Of a DNA stretch of 64,000 bases, positions 25,201-37,028 are shown piece after piece. The stretch lies in the NCBI GenBank assembly GCA_902805475.1, contig CADCSX010000003.1, forward strand, positions 3,100,001 through 3,164,000, in the 5' to 3' direction. Made by a program: the position numbers and the translations under genes. The notes beneath the pieces were generated by a model. That model worked only from the letters and a program-made list of their open reading frames with translations, searched no databases and had not been told where the DNA came from. The first letter of the stretch is position 1, and the number at the start of each line of letters is the position of its first letter. Origin of the DNA: Entonaema liquescens. Lineage: Eukaryota; Ascomycota; Sordariomycetes; Xylariales; Xylariaceae.

Positions 25201-26336
25201 CAATTTAAATATTGGTGAAAGTTATGTAATCTCATCATCTAGGAGGAAATCGATGAAAGCGGCCGGAGACTGCTGTCGTGTAAAAATTCATAGCTCCGTA
25301 GTCAATCTCTTTCGTGAATTTCCATATTCAGAGTTCGCAGGGCACAGTTGAAATGCGGTTAGGTCATTCATGTATGACCTTCAAGTAATACCTGAAAATT
25401 GACGGGTCCGGCCTCAAACTACCAGCGTATCTTTGCCGAGTTGCGGAGTTCAATTCGTTACCCAACTCTCAATCATCCGCTTCCCAGTTTAGTAAGCGAC
25501 TGAATACTACTTCAGATACTCGAAAACATTGACGAGAGGTTTAATGATTTTGGATCCTAGGTCTTCGTATATTTACCTAACTCACGTACGCATCCTAGAC
25601 GTATATCTGTAACGACTCAGCGAAGCCCCAAAGGATAGCAAGATAAGTTCACTTAATCTGGTTCCTGTGTTTAGTTACTTGCGTGTGAAGATGTATCTAA
25701 ACTTTTCCAGTAGTGCTACCTACATAGGTAAATTACCAGACAGCCAAACTTAAGCTCCCAAAGCTCTGCTCAATACTACTAAACGAGATATCTGATGAAG
25801 TACGGTAAGGTCCAAAGAATAACCACATTATATGATGTCTTGTAACGACTGCGTACGAGGTATGCTTGCTACTTTGAGGCGTCATTGTGATTTATGGCAG
25901 GAGGCACTGCTATGCGTACATGGGTACCCTAATTTTAACATGTCCATATGATGTTCGCACAAGTTTGGTGAGTACAAGCCTGTCGATGCCCTCTCGGTTT
26001 AGAGATTGAGATAATATAGGTGCTCCCTTCCTTCCCATTACCTGCCTTGTCAAGTATTTAGTACGCAGAGTCCTCCTGAGCTGTGTCTCCACCAAACCAA
26101 GGGGAAGAATCGAGTAACAACAGGTACCTACAGGTATTAATGCCTATCGCAATATGTAGTTGTCATTCTAACTGAGCTGCTGATGATCAACACCTAAGGG
26201 ATGGGAAAGCTTCTCACCAGATGCATTAATATGGTTTGTTTTCGATTCAAGCAGTCCATCTAGCAGAGGGGCCAAGTATCCGGTAGAATACCTAGGCGTC
26301 CGTAGGTATGTATAAATTAGGGCCTTAGGCGGGAGC

Positions 26337-26368
26337 ACCTGTATTGTACCTTATTATACAGTACAGGT
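26337..26368. repeat. Hairpin-forming inverted repeat
   Basis: Arms of 12 bp (ACCTGTATTGTA and TACAGTACAGGT) with one mismatch flank an 8-nt loop. The single difference is a C/T transition. No gene adjoins it directly, and its function is unknown. Confidence 0.6.
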
Positions 26369-27064
26369 ACTTGACAAAGGCCAATACTTGGCGCTCGGGC
26401 CACCACACACTGAGTGATCAGTGACCTTAGCGATACCTGCATGACATGTATGAAAAGGTTCAGCATGCTGTTAGTACTGTACTGACTCAAATGGAAACTG
26501 CCCTGGATTATAAATTAGGCGAGGTGAGTAGCTTCAACTCACAAATATATCTTCAGAGAGGGAAGTCGCGAAACCCAACAGGAGTTAGCCATATGTCCCA
26601 ACATCCTCTGGTACCATACCATTTCTACGTAGCCCACCTAGACAATATCTCCTTCCTACTTCTTTTATCAACTACTTACCAACCGTGAGAAAACATTATT
26701 TCATCTTTCCTGCAGCTGTCTTTAGTTGTGCCTGCATGCCTAGTTAAAATGTAAGTGTTTTGCACAACACGCGTCGCATCGCGATTCCATTTTTTCACCA
26801 AAGCTACTCTACCTTCTTACCTTTCCCACTACTTCAACCCTTTCCTTCCATTACATTAGAATTTTATTCCTCAGGGTGACTCCTTTATCCTTCGTGACTT
26901 CCTTATTTCACATGGTTCCTCCCCCTATTGGTACTGCACTCCAGACTTTTCACCTAACCCTCTACTCGCAATTGTTCGTTCGCCTTTTATACAATCCCCT
27001 TTCACAACTTCATTACTGACAGAAGCTATATTCTAGATTCTATCACCATCTAGGAAACTATAAA

Positions 27065-28903
27065 ATGGGCTTACAAGCCCCTCAAAATCTCCGCAGTCGA
27101 ACCGAACGCGAGGCAGAAGGTATGGAAAGCCACTCTTTTAAAGTCAATGGTGGAAGTTCCCAGGATTATGAGTACACCCATCCATCTTCATCTCGTGAAT
27201 GTACTCTTAAAGCCTGTGCCATCCATGGAAATCATTCTGAAGCGGAGTCATCGGCTGGAATGGCCTCCAAAATTGGCCGCTACGACCCGGCCAATCCCCT
27301 AAATTTACGTGAACTGGAGATTCGTTCGGTCCCCAAAGAGGTATCCTGGAAAGTAGCACGAGAAGTTGCTACTAAGGCCAAGAGTGTCCCTACTGCTGCT
27401 GCTTCTATAGCATCCTTGACATACGGAGCCAATAAAGGAAACATCGAAACCTTTACACCGGCCACTACCAGCGGAAGTGACGACTCGGAAAACTGCTATA
27501 CCTCGGCAGACTTATCGGATTCTTTAGAATACTCTCAAGAGGTTGGAGACGTTGGCCTTCCGACCGACGACCTTTGGAAACCGTCGAAACACTATGTCCT
27601 AGAAGGCAAGAAGAACAACCGTGCGTCGATGCTGAGCATTCCTGACAATAACGATTATGTCGACCGAGTATTCGCTAATGAGGTTAAGCGCCAAGAAGCT
27701 ATATTTGCCCATCGTGCACAATTCAATGGTTTCCAGAGCAGTATGCTCCCTCTCATGTTCCAGTATGGTATTCGTTATGCTCCAGACCCATACCCGACAT
27801 CTATTCCTGTTTCACGAACCGTCACCATTACAGGATTTTCAGACGAAGTACCAATTAGCGAAATCATGGCACGGGTTCGTGGCGGGCAAGTCATTTCTGT
27901 CACTGAAGCTTGGAGTCCCAAGCCTGTGGGCCGTACTGTGGTTGTTAAGTTCAGGGACAGCATGGCGGCCTCTGCCTACGTTAACTACGTAGGAAAGAAT
28001 GCAGCATCTGTCTTTGACAGTGACATTCGGGTCTCACTGGTAAAGGTACATACATATCCTACGAAGCCAGAGCTGCAGCGTGATATCTCGAATGGATTTT
28101 CTCGACTAGTAGTATACTTGGACTTTGCAGACTACTCTGCATTTGACTTCCTCGACGACCTTCAGGCTTTGATGGTTGCGGACCCAGAGGACATCTTGGA
28201 GGATCTATGGGTCCAAAACGGGGCCTTGTTTATCCTCTTCAAGAGCATCATGTACGCAAGCAAATATTACAAGCGGGTCGTCCAGGACCGTGAGCGACTT
28301 GAGCCTGGGGTTTTTGACAATGAGCTGCACCGATTTGCCCCCGATCCCTGCAGTCGGTCTCTACGAGACCTGAAGAAACATTCACTACCGGCGAGATACC
28401 CCTACCGAAGCTGGCTGGAAGCATGGATAGGAAGAAAGTACCAGTCAACGGCTTTTAGCGTTCATAGTGAAGGTTCCAATGATCTATACGCCTTGACTTA
28501 TGACAATGAGGGCTACGAGAGTAAGGTCAAGGAGTTCGAAGGCTCGAACGAGCTTCAGAAGCCAATGGAATCGAACCAACTCTCTACAAGTATACTCGAT
28601 TCGCCCGTTGTCGAAATTGACCACGAAAGATTCCCTTCCATAGACGAGTCCCCGAGCAAAGGATCCGAATCGGAATACACTCTTATAGATGTCTCCACAG
28701 ACGAGGGCGAAGACGAGGATGAAGAAGAGGAACTCATACCCGGGTACAAGTTGTTACAAAACGACCCAGCTTACTCCAATCTATTAGAAGACGATAGCTC
28801 CGACTACGATAGCGTATCCGAGGCTAACGCAATATTACATGCTCAGCCTTCTCGTATTTTCACCGAAGAAGAAATGCTGGCTCGCTACTCTAGAATTATC
28901 TAG
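27065..28903 (+). CDS. Uncharacterised RRM-like protein, 612 residues
   Basis: Single-exon gene of 612 codons; the ATG context (AAAATGG) is good and no splice signal is needed. The protein is unrecognised. Its middle (about 255-330) resembles a degenerate RRM: RTVTITGF as RNP2-like and GRTVVVKF as RNP1-like, with SEIMARVRGG between. A second alpha/beta stretch (RLVVYLDFADYSAFDFL) follows. The C-terminus has an acidic run (DEGEDEDEEEEL) and ends in ARYSRII. The N-terminus is Ser/Thr-rich and probably disordered. It could be a fungal-specific RNA- or protein-binding factor. Function is unknown; that it is a real gene is well supported by its length and codon use. Confidence 0.78.
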   Translation: MGLQAPQNLRSRTEREAEGMESHSFKVNGGSSQDYEYTHPSSSRECTLKACAIHGNHSEAESSAGMASKIGRYDPANPLNLRELEIRSVPKEVSWKVAREVATKAKSVPTAAASIASLTYGANKGNIETFTPATTSGSDDSENCYTSADLSDSLEYSQEVGDVGLPTDDLWKPSKHYVLEGKKNNRASMLSIPDNNDYVDRVFANEVKRQEAIFAHRAQFNGFQSSMLPLMFQYGIRYAPDPYPTSIPVSRTVTITGFSDEVPISEIMARVRGGQVISVTEAWSPKPVGRTVVVKFRDSMAASAYVNYVGKNAASVFDSDIRVSLVKVHTYPTKPELQRDISNGFSRLVVYLDFADYSAFDFLDDLQALMVADPEDILEDLWVQNGALFILFKSIMYASKYYKRVVQDRERLEPGVFDNELHRFAPDPCSRSLRDLKKHSLPARYPYRSWLEAWIGRKYQSTAFSVHSEGSNDLYALTYDNEGYESKVKEFEGSNELQKPMESNQLSTSILDSPVVEIDHERFPSIDESPSKGSESEYTLIDVSTDEGEDEDEEEELIPGYKLLQNDPAYSNLLEDDSSDYDSVSEANAILHAQPSRIFTEEEMLARYSRII

Positions 28904-30134
28904 TCATAGACTAGAGGGACACAACATTAAGACGATGCATCATAAGTAGAACTGGGGTGTCTAGCAGGAATCGGGTTCAAGACTTGTCGGTACATTATAC
29001 TCCCATGCCCTAGAACCAGCAATGATGCTTCGTTGCTATTATCCTCTCCGTTTCTATAGGTAGAGGTCTCCCACATCCTTACAACTCGGATCTATAAACG
29101 CGATACATCAGCTCTACCTATAGAATGATCGCTCGAACCCGTCCCGTTAACTCTTGCGGGACATATACTTCCAAATATTTCTCTGGAAGTCTTTACATCT
29201 GCTTGCACTGGTTTTCCTTTGATTCTCAAATGGGGGATGGTTCAAGACATTCACAAGCCCATGAGGCTTGAGACGCCCTGGGTTTTAATACCTGAGGCGT
29301 GCGTTCACATTATTCTTTCGGTGTTAAGGCTACCTAGGTGCTTTACATTAACTTCTAGCATGGCATTGCGTTACTTTTCCTCACGACTTTTTATTGCATC
29401 GCAGGGGCGAGTCTAAAATGGCATGGTTTTCCTTTACGGGTCGGGTTTTCCTTTTTTCGTTTTCTCAGACGGTTTGTTTCCTCGTTTAGGTAGTAGATGG
29501 TTGTCAAAAAAAGGGGGGGCATGAAAACGGATAAAATAAGGAATGGAAAAGGGAGATGAGTAGACAGATATGAAGGAGGAAGGAAGAACAAAACTTGAGA
29601 CTAGCAGCTGGCATCTGCCCACATGCATTTGCTAAGTGCTACTATGCACTTGGGGCATCTACGAAGGACATCCTATGAAACCTCATATCTAGGATGGATA
29701 GACGTAGATCTGGCTCTCGGAATTATCTAGGAGCTCAAAGGTTCTAGAGTTGCTTGATGTGCTCTTATGAATTAGATCTCTTTGTATTCACATCTTCTTA
29801 ATCCCTGTGCATGGATCATCTAAGTGTGACCTTTCAAACCATCGTAAACATTAATTCAGCGGTGAGGTCATCATATTTTATTTGCACTGATCGTGCAGCA
29901 TGTTTTAATATATTAGCACAGCTACTCAAGTTAGGGGATATCCCTCTATGAAAATATAAGCCAGTGTCTTGGGTATCCAGAGGTATACAAGGTGTGATTG
30001 CGTATGGGAGAACGATCTATTAGCGCCTGTCTGGCCCCTTACCCCCATCTTCCTCTTTGCCGTTAAGTAGATGGCCGCATTAACTATTAATATGATCTTG
30101 GGAGTGAGAAATTCCATCTTAACCATGCTTGTGG
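28904..30134. other. Intergenic region between convergent genes
   Basis: Holds the 3' ends of the RRM-like (+) and chromodomain (-) genes. Several inverted repeats cluster at 28970-29190. Small frames at 29219-29628 are not supported. An A7-G7 run lies near 29505. Confidence 0.45.
29053..29124. repeat. 13-bp perfect inverted repeat downstream of the RRM-like gene
   Basis: TCTATAGGTAGAG (29053-29065) pairs perfectly with CTCTACCTATAGA (29112-29124) across 46 nt. An ACTTCCA/TGGAAGT hairpin follows near 29168-29191. It may be part of a 3' UTR or transcript end, or a remnant of a small element. Confidence 0.6.
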
Positions 30135-32084
30135 TCAAGGTGGATTCCCTTTTTCATCTCTGAGGCGAATAGCCGCGGCAAGATCTCTCATAAAGACCGC
30201 ACCTAGGTCTTCTGGCCTTGGTCTTAGCCTACGGTCCCGTTTACTAGGGCTCGTCTCCTGCTCCGCTGCTACAACGAGCATTTCCTCTTCCCCATCATCT
30301 TCGTCGTTGTTGTTATAATCGCCTCCCTGACTGGTATACGATTCGTTCTGGTCCGCGCTAATCCCTAGCCCATTTGGATCGTCCTCCTCCCCTGCAAACG
30401 CTTCTGCCACACTCGAATATTTTCTCTTTAGAGTTGGTTGGCGGAATGGAGGTGTCATGGAGATATCATTGCTACTGCTCTTATTCGGGGACTTTGCTGT
30501 GTGTTGGGCAGCCTTCTTTTTCAGGTACATTTTTACCAGTGCCGGTGTTATATTTTCTTCTGGTTCCCAAGTCGGGTTTTGATCCGGTGGCCAATTACCC
30601 GCCCAGCGCACCTTGAAGTAACGTCCAGGCTTACCACCCACAGTTATTATCTTGTCACCTTCTAGTCGCTTCACTACCCATACCTGGGTCTCCTCATCTG
30701 CTTTTTGGGGAGTAGACCTAGGCTTATCTGATTTCTTTTTCGGCTGTGAGGAACCTTTACGGTTTACACTCTTGGTTTGCTTGTTAAGTGGAGAGGTCTG
30801 GGAGGGTGTATCACCTGGTGAGTGGGATTGTTCCGACGGCCACTTCCCAGAGCTTCGTGCTGCGGGTGTGAAACCGCGATATTGCGGCGATGTTGCTGAA
30901 AGCTGTGATGGATGAGCTTGGGCGGAGTTATCTCCTTTTTTATTTATTGAGCGTGGCCATGAAGGGACTGGGACTGGAGTGATAGGATGTTTAGCCTCGG
31001 GAGGCTTTGGTTGTAGTAATTCTTTGTTCGACCTTAGTGGTGTGGGGACCGGGACTGGTGTGGTAGAGTATTTTGCATTAGATAATTGGGGCGCTTTTAT
31101 GCTCCTATCTATGTTAAATGGTAGAGGGATCGGGACGGGTGTTACGCGCGGGTGGCTGTCGGTTCGTGGTGGTGATGCTTGTGGAGGTGGCTCCCTATTG
31201 GATCGGAGCACTTCGGGTACGGGGACATGACTTGTCGATGACTTCAGTGCAAGACTACCATTAGTACGCTTGAACAACGTCGAATCCTTATTTAGCCAGA
31301 GTGTCTTGGCATATGATCTGAATTCAGAACTGGACGACATGGTCTCGGGGACATTATCTAGTGGCATATCCCCTTCCCCTCTGTCGTCTTCTATATCCAT
31401 CTCCTCGAAAGAGTCATCATTGTACCCACATAATTGTCTGTATATTGCATCCTCCGGGTCCGCCTCGTCGATGTCCTCCTCTATATCGGTCGTAATCTCT
31501 CCAACGGGCTTCTTTTGCGGCGTTGAGAGGGACGGACCAGATGTACTGGTTAGGGGGAGCGCTATCTCGATGCTCTGGGATGTGCTGAAGCTCGCCTGCC
31601 GTGCGAGCTGACGCGACTGGAGCTCGGCTTTGCTTGGTCGACCACGTCTTTTCTGGCCAGGTATGTTTGGAGTGCTGGGCGTTTCTGAAGCAGAATTTGT
31701 TGCTTTCTTCTTTGCTGCTATCTCCATCTTTCGTTTCCTTTCTGCTTCCCGTCTTTCGTCCTCCTCATCTCTTTCAAGTAGCGCCTTATACTCGAAGTCC
31801 TCCACAGCGCGAGGCGAGACATAGTCGTATATATTAGTCGCGAGGACGGAGACGCGCGCAGCTGGTAAATCTGGCCACCCTACAACGTAGTACATGTATA
31901 GCTTCAGTTCGCCATTTGGTGCGGTGCTTGGAAGCACGCGTTTGTCAACTATAAACGCGTCTGTATCGTGTTCGGGCAGGATTCTGAGAGGCGCTAAGGG
32001 CGGGCCATCGCCGGGCCTGTAGGGCGGAGGTTTCGAGGATAAGGGTATTTCAATTTGCCATTTTCTTATTTTCGCTTGGTCCAT
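30135..32084 (-). CDS. Chromodomain and AT-hook protein
   Basis: Single-exon protein of 649 residues, likely chromatin-bound. The chromodomain is at about 467-522: VWVVKRLEGDK, then YFKVRWAGNW and the aromatic-cage region NPTWEPEENI. An AT-hook core, KRRGRPSK, lies at 145-152 beside Lys-rich segments, giving both DNA- and histone-binding potential. The N-terminal part (61-100, YMYYVVGWPDLP) looks like a second, diverged chromo-like fold. The middle is disordered and contains at least three imperfect repeats of a TPVPVPxPLRSN motif. Methyl-lysine specificity cannot be judged. The gene is transcribed away from the methionyl-tRNA synthetase gene. It is not HP1 (no clear chromoshadow domain) and not a CHD remodeller (no helicase). 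Confidence 0.8.
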   Translation of the reverse strand: MDQAKIRKWQIEIPLSSKPPPYRPGDGPPLAPLRILPEHDTDAFIVDKRVLPSTAPNGELKLYMYYVVGWPDLPAARVSVLATNIYDYVSPRAVEDFEYKALLERDEEDERREAERKRKMEIAAKKKATNSASETPSTPNIPGQKRRGRPSKAELQSRQLARQASFSTSQSIEIALPLTSTSGPSLSTPQKKPVGEITTDIEEDIDEADPEDAIYRQLCGYNDDSFEEMDIEDDRGEGDMPLDNVPETMSSSSEFRSYAKTLWLNKDSTLFKRTNGSLALKSSTSHVPVPEVLRSNREPPPQASPPRTDSHPRVTPVPIPLPFNIDRSIKAPQLSNAKYSTTPVPVPTPLRSNKELLQPKPPEAKHPITPVPVPSWPRSINKKGDNSAQAHPSQLSATSPQYRGFTPAARSSGKWPSEQSHSPGDTPSQTSPLNKQTKSVNRKGSSQPKKKSDKPRSTPQKADEETQVWVVKRLEGDKIITVGGKPGRYFKVRWAGNWPPDQNPTWEPEENITPALVKMYLKKKAAQHTAKSPNKSSSNDISMTPPFRQPTLKRKYSSVAEAFAGEEDDPNGLGISADQNESYTSQGGDYNNNDEDDGEEEMLVVAAEQETSPSKRDRRLRPRPEDLGAVFMRDLAAAIRLRDEKGNPP

Positions 32085-32802
32085 AAGTGCGGATTGGATG
32101 TTGTTCCACCAGGGAACAGCTCCAATGGCTACCAGTTGTTCTGGTGGTGAGAAATATGGTGGAGATGATGGATGGTGTGTTTAAGTCCAGGGTAGCTCTG
32201 CTAACTTAGTATCACAAAGAATATCTTGGCGTAGTTAACTGACGTGGGTTTTGCAAGTCAAATTCATGATATGTATGGAAGTTCACATAAACAAATGTAT
32301 TATGAACTTCTTAGGGTTCCGAAACGAATACCGTTTTAGGTAATGACATGCTTTGTTTTATTCTTATGCTATTGAATGTTGGGCACTTCACTAAATTCAC
32401 GATTTTAACTTTCCAATAAAGAATGAGAACGTTCACGTACCTTACTTAGGTGGCAGCCGCCCCGGTTGGATAGGCACCCTACCTAGGTACCCGAAGTACC
32501 TGGCGTATGTACCTCACGCTACAATTGATTGTTAAACGCCTTATTATTAAGAGGCATCTTACATAATGAATCGCTTATCGCCTACCGCCTTCCATTTCCG
32601 TTATCGCTCTTAACCTTTCTCTTTCTGCCCGTCTTGTGTCATTTTTGTGACTCAATTGCCCCTCCCCCTCCATATCAAAATTATAGTTACTCTAGCAGAG
32701 CGTCGTACCTTTTGATACTCCATAGAAGTTCTTCCAACACGTAACCCAACCCAATTCATCATACAGACAATTAATTATAAGTCTGCGACAAGGATTACGA
32801 TT
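32085..32802. promoter_or_regulatory. Shared divergent promoter region
   Basis: A 718-bp spacer between the starts of the chromodomain gene (-) and the methionyl-tRNA synthetase gene (+). It contains CTACCTAGGTACC near 32481 and a pyrimidine-rich run at 32580-32670 typical of fungal housekeeping promoters. No specific factor site is claimed. Confidence 0.5.
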
Positions 32803-35272
32803 ATGGGCGACTCAAACCCCAAACCCTCGCTGCTTCCCGAGTCGGGGAAACAGAACATTTTGATCACCAGCGCTCTCCCATACGCCAATAACGTCCCACA
32901 TCTTGGCAATATCATTGGTAGTGTCCTTGTAAGTGAAGCCGCTACTTCTCAACCCCTGGTGTAGAGTAGTATAATAATATAATAATATTGTAACTAACAT
33001 ACTTTAACCCTTACAAGTCTGCAGACGTCTTTGCTCGTTTCTGCAGAGCACGCGGCTTACCAACGTTATATATCTGCGGTACTGACGAATATGGCACGGC
33101 TACCGAAACACAAGCACTTGCAGAAGGTGTAGACCCAGCAACACTATGTACTAAGTACAATGCCATCCATCGCGATATATACGCCTGGTTTAAGATCGAC
33201 TTTGATCACTTCGGTCGCACTCCAACTCCCCAGCATACTGAGATTGTCCAAGCTATCTTCACTCGGCTTTGGGAGAATGGTTTTATCGAACAAAGAGAAA
33301 CTGAGCAGGCTTACTGCCCTGCACACTCTTCTTTTCTAGCTGATCGCTATGTCGAGGGCGAATGCAGCTTGTGCCATGCGGCTGGTGCTCGTGGAGATCA
33401 GGTATGTTTCGTTATTTCCCGACGTGGGCCTCAATAATTTTAATGTATTTATTAGTGCGATGCCTGCGGAAATCTCCTAGATCCTCTAGAACCCGTCGAA
33501 GATACCAAAGCAGAATCTGGTGAGGATAGAAAGGCCACAGGTTGGCTCTTAAATCCCCGCTGCAAGCTTGATGGCGCAACACCTGAAAGACGAAAAACGA
33601 AGCACCTCTACATTCGCTTAGATGCGCTACAGCCGGAGATCAAGTCTTGGCTCGACAATGCTAGTAACAGCCATGAGTGGAGCTCCAATGCCATAGCCAT
33701 TACCCAGTCGTGGATTCACGATGGACTTAAACCACGTAGTATTACGCGAGATCTCAAATGGGGTGTACCAGGTGTGTTAAACTTGTATATAGAGAAAGAG
33801 TTGCACTAACTTCGTGTCTCGCAGTTCCTACCAACCTACCTGGATTATCAGCGGATGACTATGCTGGGAAGGTGTTCTATGTTTGGTTCGATGCCTGCAG
33901 TAAGTAACTGTATAGATATTCATCAATTTAAATAGATATGCTAACGTGAACAGTTGGTTATCCTTCCATCACAAAATCCTACACAGATAGGGATGACCCA
34001 TCAGGCAAGAACTGGGAACGATGGTGGAAGAACCCAGATAATGTATCACTTTACCAGTTTATGGGCAAGGATAATGTTCCGTAAGTAGTCCTGTACTAAG
34101 CAAAATCATACCATAGCTAACATTTCAAATCAGATTCCACAGCATCATCTTCCCCGGATCCCAGCTCGGTACAAGAGAAAAGTGGACCCAAGTCACCAAA
34201 CTGTCAACTACAGAGTATCTCAATTATGAGGGTGGTAAGTTTAGCAAGTCGAAAAGCGTCGGTGTGTTCGGAAATAGCGCGAAAGATACCGGTGTAGCAG
34301 TTGATGTGTGGAGATATTACCTGCTCTCCAGACGTCCGGAAACTAGCGATTCTGAGTTCAGTTGGCGGTAAGTCAGAAGCAGAGTTTGATATATTCAGCG
34401 ACCGTTGGACGCTAATTATCTCTATCCTATAGGGAATTCGTTGACGCCAACAATAACGATCTGCTGAAGAACCTTGGTAACTTCTGCAATCGTGTTGTCA
34501 AGTTCTGCCATTCGAAATTGAATGCGGTCGTACCCAACTATTCGACTTACAATGATCCTAGTGGTGCTCTACAGCAGCACAAGGAGGAAGTAAACAGTTT
34601 ACTTCAAACCTACATCTCAAACCTTAAGGCCACCAAATTACGTGCCGGCCTTTCTACAGTTCTTAGGTACGCCTATTCAAGATCATCTTAACAATTATTT
34701 CTCGTTTGCTAATATTGGGTTACTCTAGCATATCTGCCTTAGGAAACAAGCTTTTGCAAGACAATAAGCTCAGCAACCAGCTTTTATCTGAAGATCCGGA
34801 TCGCTGTGGAGCTGTTGTTGGTCTTGCTCTTAACCACCTACACCTCATCGCGAATATCGTGTTCCCCTATTTACCAGAGACCGCCAATGGTATTTTCGAA
34901 CAGCTGGGCGTTCAAGGTTCTGGGAATGGCCGGTTTTCTATCCCTGATACTTGGACGGCTGACATTATTCCGCCTGGCCAAGCGCTTGGAGAACCCAAGC
35001 TTCTTTTCACCCTTATTCCTTCGGAGAAGGCCGATGAATGGCGCGAGGCTTTCGGTGGTGAAGAGCTTCGGAAGCAGAAGGCCATCGAGCAAGAGAAGGC
35101 GGCTGCGAAGAAAGCCGCAAAGGAGAAGGAGAAGGAACGTAAGCGACTTAAGAAGTTGGGTCTTGCAGGTGGTGCCAAGGGCGAATCATCACAGGGACCA
35201 ACAGAACAGCTACAGAAGCTTAGCATTTCTGATGGCGCAGAAAGCAAGCCTACACAGGAAGCATCTAAATAG
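32803..35272 (+). CDS. MES1: Methionyl-tRNA synthetase, cytosolic
   Basis: Class I aminoacyl-tRNA synthetase that charges tRNA-Met. Eight exons: 32803-32928, 33018-33401, 33456-33771, 33825-33899, 33954-34080, 34134-34367, 34433-34666 and 34729-35272. Seven introns of 52-89 nt keep frame, giving 679 residues. The HIGH signature is HLGN (33-36) after ALPYANNVP. The KMSKS loop is KFSKS (378-382). The zinc-knuckle region has CSLC and CDACG. The anticodon-binding helical domain is complete. The C-terminus is a Lys/Glu-rich helix (KKAAKEKEKERKRLKKLG), probably for RNA or protein contact. There is no GST-like N-terminal domain as in yeast Mes1 and no mitochondrial presequence, so a cytosolic enzyme is likely. 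The gene appears intact. Confidence 0.95.
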
Positions 35273-37028
35273 TTAGGTGGCAAACTTAAGGTCCCCGCTA
35301 ATCTATTTCTTCAAAAGTATGATGTTGGAAGGGCGTTGGTATAGAGGTTTCTGCAGAGACGCCTTGGGTTCAGCGGTGTAGTGAGTGAGTGAGTGACCGG
35401 AGAACTGCGGGTAGCCTCGTTTGAGCGTAAAATGCGAATTCTCTTGGGTTAAAAAGGCTCTTGATTTTATTACACTGCTACCTTTTAACTAACTGTCTAG
35501 AATATAGACAGAATGTTTTCATCATCGAACGCGGGTTCAATTCATAATCCTGAGACTACAGAGACCATGCATTGATGTGTGAAGCTTGGTAATAGTATGG
35601 GCATCTTCGCCAGATCATTGCTCAATACTTACATACTGGTTGAACAAAATCTGTATTATCAACAAGCCGACTCTTTGACTGACGTCTCAAAACAGCACCT
35701 CTGGGTCAATACAGAGTGAAGGTACCCTCTCATCATAAGACCAATTGTTTTCAGAATAATGAACATAATAGTTATAGCATAAGCGTATAAAAAGTGTTTC
35801 TCTAAGAATGAATGCGAAAGGCAATACTTCAGGAGCCTTGAAGAACTCCATATAGGGTCGCCATTCTAAAAGACGATCGGATACCCTAGAGGTAAAACCG
35901 ATTTGTTGATATGGAAAAACCTCAGGGTTATTGGATACTTCGTTGAAAGAAATTTCATGTTAAATATATGGAAGCTAGAAGCGGAACATGTAACTGGCAA
36001 ATAGGTATTTCATCGGTCCTATTAACCCCTTTTGTGACGATCATTATTTTGAACGAATATAGGCTGCAACATAAGATGAGTTAATTGATTCTCCGTAATA
36101 GCAAGTATCAGTCCTTATAGGTAATCTTATATAAGGTCCTCTATCTCTAAGGACAGCACCTATTCTAACCTAGCCCTGCGTCCCTGTTCTTATCGCCGCT
36201 CCATTTGCGTACCTAAGTATCGTAGCAGCTAGTAATACGTTACACAAGGAATTTCACCATCTTATTGTAGTATACCGGAATCTTTATCAATGATTACTCA
36301 CAGAGTTTTGTGAAGCTAAGACGCTACGCCAGGAATTACATAAGTTCCCATAATAAGTTTCACGTTACAATTGGAAAAGGGAAGAAAAGAAGTGCTTCTT
36401 TTATCGGCACCAGTTAGATACTCGACTGGATGCAATTGCAACCCAATGGCGGAAAGTGATAGCTCTGATTTCCTCAGGACACCTCGTAACCGAACCAATG
36501 ACATACAATACAATCATGCAACGTAGTCCTACTTCTAGACTACAGTCTTCTATCAGGTTTATTATGTTCCCTCCATCTACAGTGTACCCCAAGCCACAAA
36601 GTGAGATACGATACTTAGGTATGCATATGAGGGGAAAGACTGCGCCCGGCTTACACAGAGGTTACTGACCCGGTATGGTGAAGACTCTCACTGCATTATC
36701 ACGATCCATACATACTACCCACCTACATACCTTCTGTACGCGTAGAGAGCCAGATTAGTACATGAAATGCGAGATGTAGTCTATACGTTGAGGTATGAAT
36801 TCTACCTACTAGAAATAGCAATGGACTTTCTTTTTTGGGGCACCTATTATCAAGTCGCTTTCCTCCTAACATATTCCGTTATTCTCTATCCCCTACTTGA
36901 ATTACCTATCTACCCCAGGCATCGGTCTTTTAAGGATTGCCATTCTACGGGGTACATTTACCAAAGGCATTATGATACACTTCTAGTATCTTGTAATTGT
37001 TGTATTATCTATACACGACTACGACATC
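35273..37028. other. Intergenic region
   Basis: The 3' UTR of MES1 is followed by AT-rich sequence with no supported gene. The frames at 36316-37054 are short and featureless. The last part is the presumed P450 promoter. Confidence 0.45.

Larger units (their letters stand above)
21213..27064. other. Gene-poor region of about 5.8 kb
   Basis: It begins with the likely 5' leader of the aldolase (21213-21368). No believable gene was found; the 80-codon frame at 26446-26688 has no features. A 9-bp minisatellite lies at 22264 and a long hairpin at 26337. A perfect palindrome CCGGTGCACACCGG lies near 24050. Many TACCTA-type palindromes occur near 24541, 25720 and 26130. Confidence 0.45.
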
